Assembly: GCA_027482985.1 (NCBI GenBank)
Contig: JAIXVO010000796.1
Location: 1 to 7,416 of the forward strand
Source: Cyanobacteriota bacterium
Lineage (GTDB): Bacteria > Cyanobacteriota > Cyanobacteriia > Leptolyngbyales > Leptolyngbyaceae
Direction: 5' to 3'
Length of the DNA: 7,416 bases
Positions 6,864 through 7,416 of this stretch are shown piece by piece. Position 1 is the stretch's first letter, and the number at the start of each line of letters is the position of its first letter. Under the pieces are notes generated by a model that made no database searches, was not told where the DNA came from, and saw only the letters and a program-made list of their open reading frames with translations. The translations under genes and the position numbers were made by a program.

Positions 6864-7064
6864 TTAGTCAGGTTGTTGCCGCCATTCGCAGACGAGCTTG
6901 CCGGCTACAACAGTCCAGCGCATTTCCAATTTGGTGTAAGGCAGGTTGGTATCCAGTTGCGGCACTACAGGTTGCGGCACTATGGGAGTCGGTTCAACGG
7001 CTGCGGTGGGTGCCTCTGGTGCGGGTGTAGGGGGCATCGGAGGTTTGCGAAACGTGAATTTCAT
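6864..7064 (-). CDS. Small proline-rich protein of unknown function (66 aa)
   Basis: Not recognised by name. It is convincing as a gene because AAGGAG lies 8 bases before the ATG and the protein has a sensible design: a basic start (MKFTFRKPP), a Pro/Ala/Val-rich linker at about 8-36 (PPMPPTPAPEAP... then VPQPVVPQ), and a compact end LEMRWTVVAGKLVCEWRQQ. Ends of the RW-VV-GKLVC-W type occur in other small cyanobacterial proteins (from memory). No signal peptide or membrane helix is seen. The linker holds a 15-base tandem repeat (GTTGCGGCACTA at 6956-6967 and 6971-6982 on the plus strand), encoding the doubled VPQ units. The gene is convergent with the DUF2141 gene, stops separated by 111 bases, and its upstream side faces the palindrome at 7151-7187. 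Confidence 0.7.
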   Translation of the reverse strand: MKFTFRKPPMPPTPAPEAPTAAVEPTPIVPQPVVPQLDTNLPYTKLEMRWTVVAGKLVCEWRQQPD

Positions 7065-7072
7065 CGTCTATT

Positions 7073-7078
7073 CTCCTT
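7073..7078 (-). promoter_or_regulatory. Ribosome binding site of the small proline-rich gene
   Basis: AAGGAG on the minus strand is spaced 8 bases from the ATG at 7064, nearly ideal and one of the best in the window. It is the main evidence that this 66-codon frame is translated. Confidence 0.75.
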
Positions 7079-7150
7079 GGTTGGGGGCAGATCTTAGTGC
7101 GAATGCATTGAGCTTGTTTCTATGCTACGAACCAGGCAAGAAAATCCCAT

Positions 7151-7187
7151 GTGATGAATGTAATGTGTTCCATATCACATTTGTCAC
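7151..7187. promoter_or_regulatory. Palindrome with CRP-like core (candidate operator)
   Basis: GTGATGAATGTAATGTG (7151-7167) and CATATCACATTTGTCAC (7171-7187) are inverted repeats matching at 13 of 17 positions around a 3-base centre. Inside it, 7161-7182 matches the 22-base E. coli CRP consensus at 18 positions, with core TGTGT-TCCATA-TCACA against TGTGA-N6-TCACA. Cyanobacteria have CRP-type regulators (SYCRP1) with a similar site. It lies 87 bases before the minus-strand gene at 7064 and 70 bases before the plus-strand ATG at 7257, so it could serve either. Confidence 0.5.
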
Positions 7188-7256
7188 GATCGCGATCGCC
7201 TGCCAAGTGCTGCATTGGCCTCGACCATGGGCAGCGGCTGAGATCTCAGAGGATTG

Positions 7257-7416
7257 ATGGAGAATTATGGTGTATGCTGCCCGATCGCACTCACACCCGC
7301 CGAGGCTTGGGCGCTTTGTAACTGTGTGCGGCACTGTTCCAGCAGGGACAGATCGACGTGATGTACACCAACACCTACACGGTGACGCTGCTGCGCTCGC
7401 GCGGCGTGCCCATCGC
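7257..7416 (+). pseudogene. Possible solute-binding protein fragment, disrupted at its 5' end, cut by window edge
   Basis: From 7328 to the end, one frame reads AALFQQGQIDVMYTNTYTVT followed by LLRSRGVPIA, which looks like a real protein segment and resembles the lobe of extracellular ABC-transporter solute-binding proteins where a GEIDV-type strand is followed by a helix and a GVP strand. That frame is closed by TAA at 7319-7321, and no ATG or GTG occurs before 7358. A second frame begins with ATG 7257, preceded by AGAGG at 7248-7252, and reads MENYGVCCPIALTPAEAWAL before losing protein character around 7317 and stopping at 7361. The simplest reading is one gene broken by a frameshift or deletion near 7310-7328. 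Alternatively, a sequencing error could cause the break. The family call is tentative because only about 30 residues are visible. Confidence 0.35.

Noticed and set aside
7125..7334. 69-codon minus-strand frame
   Set aside because: No ribosome site or recognisable composition; it runs through the palindrome and opposes the more protein-like plus-strand reading.
7267..7416. Plus-strand frame from ATG 7267, open to the edge and preceded by GGAG
   Set aside because: Its translation (MVYAARSHSHPPRLGRF...) is rich in Arg and His and looks like an off-frame reading of the solute-binding-like segment.

Overview
The window is a piece of a cyanobacterial chromosome. Three things point there: more than a dozen copies of the HIP1 octamer GCGATCGC (two of them overlapping at the 3' end of radA); an RpaB-type response regulator that is nearly invariant in cyanobacteria; and an FtsH of the thylakoid type with a [19 protein letters not shown] lead-in to the AAA domain. 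No complete mobile element, phage gene, CRISPR array, rRNA or tRNA was seen. Most of the window is ordinary core genome, with accessory and intergenic structure between the core genes.

Layout from left to right. (1) 1-841, minus: the N-terminal 280 residues of an FtsH protease, running off the left edge. (2) 842-1269: a 428-base non-coding stretch holding a 77-base purine run, a pyrimidine run that can pair with it, G-quadruplex motifs on both strands and smaller inverted repeats. (3) 1270-2303, plus: a two-gene unit, a short unrecognised cyanobacterial protein followed 5 bases later by a Uma2-type PD-(D/E)XK nuclease-like protein. (4) 2305-4242, minus: rpaB followed 36 bases later by a class I cysteine desulfurase. 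The desulfurase stop is one base away from the convergent Uma2 stop. (5) 4243-4427: the divergent rpaB/radA control region, with a perfect 12-bp dyad just before the rpaB ribosome site and sequences resembling RpaB (HLR1) boxes. (6) 4428-5930, plus: radA, carrying a 26-residue low-complexity insert in the ATPase core that looks like an intergenic repeat captured in frame. (7) 6014-6752, plus: an 86-residue heptad-repeat coiled-coil membrane protein and a secreted DUF2141 protein. (8) 6864-7064, minus: a small proline-rich protein with a strong ribosome site. (9) 7065-7256: an intergenic region with a 37-base palindrome whose core closely resembles a CRP site. (10) 7257-7416, plus: an apparently 5'-broken or divergent gene that may encode a solute-binding protein, running off the right edge.

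Functionally, several core genes fit light and redox stress: FtsH (photosystem II repair), RpaB (high-light and redox transcriptional control), a cysteine desulfurase (sulfur for Fe-S clusters) and RadA (recombinational repair). Their clustering may simply reflect chromosomal order. I do not see a convincing new multi-gene system. The best leads are the radA insert, the CRP-like palindrome, the paired purine/pyrimidine G4 tracts, the rpaB leader dyad and the unrecognised small genes.
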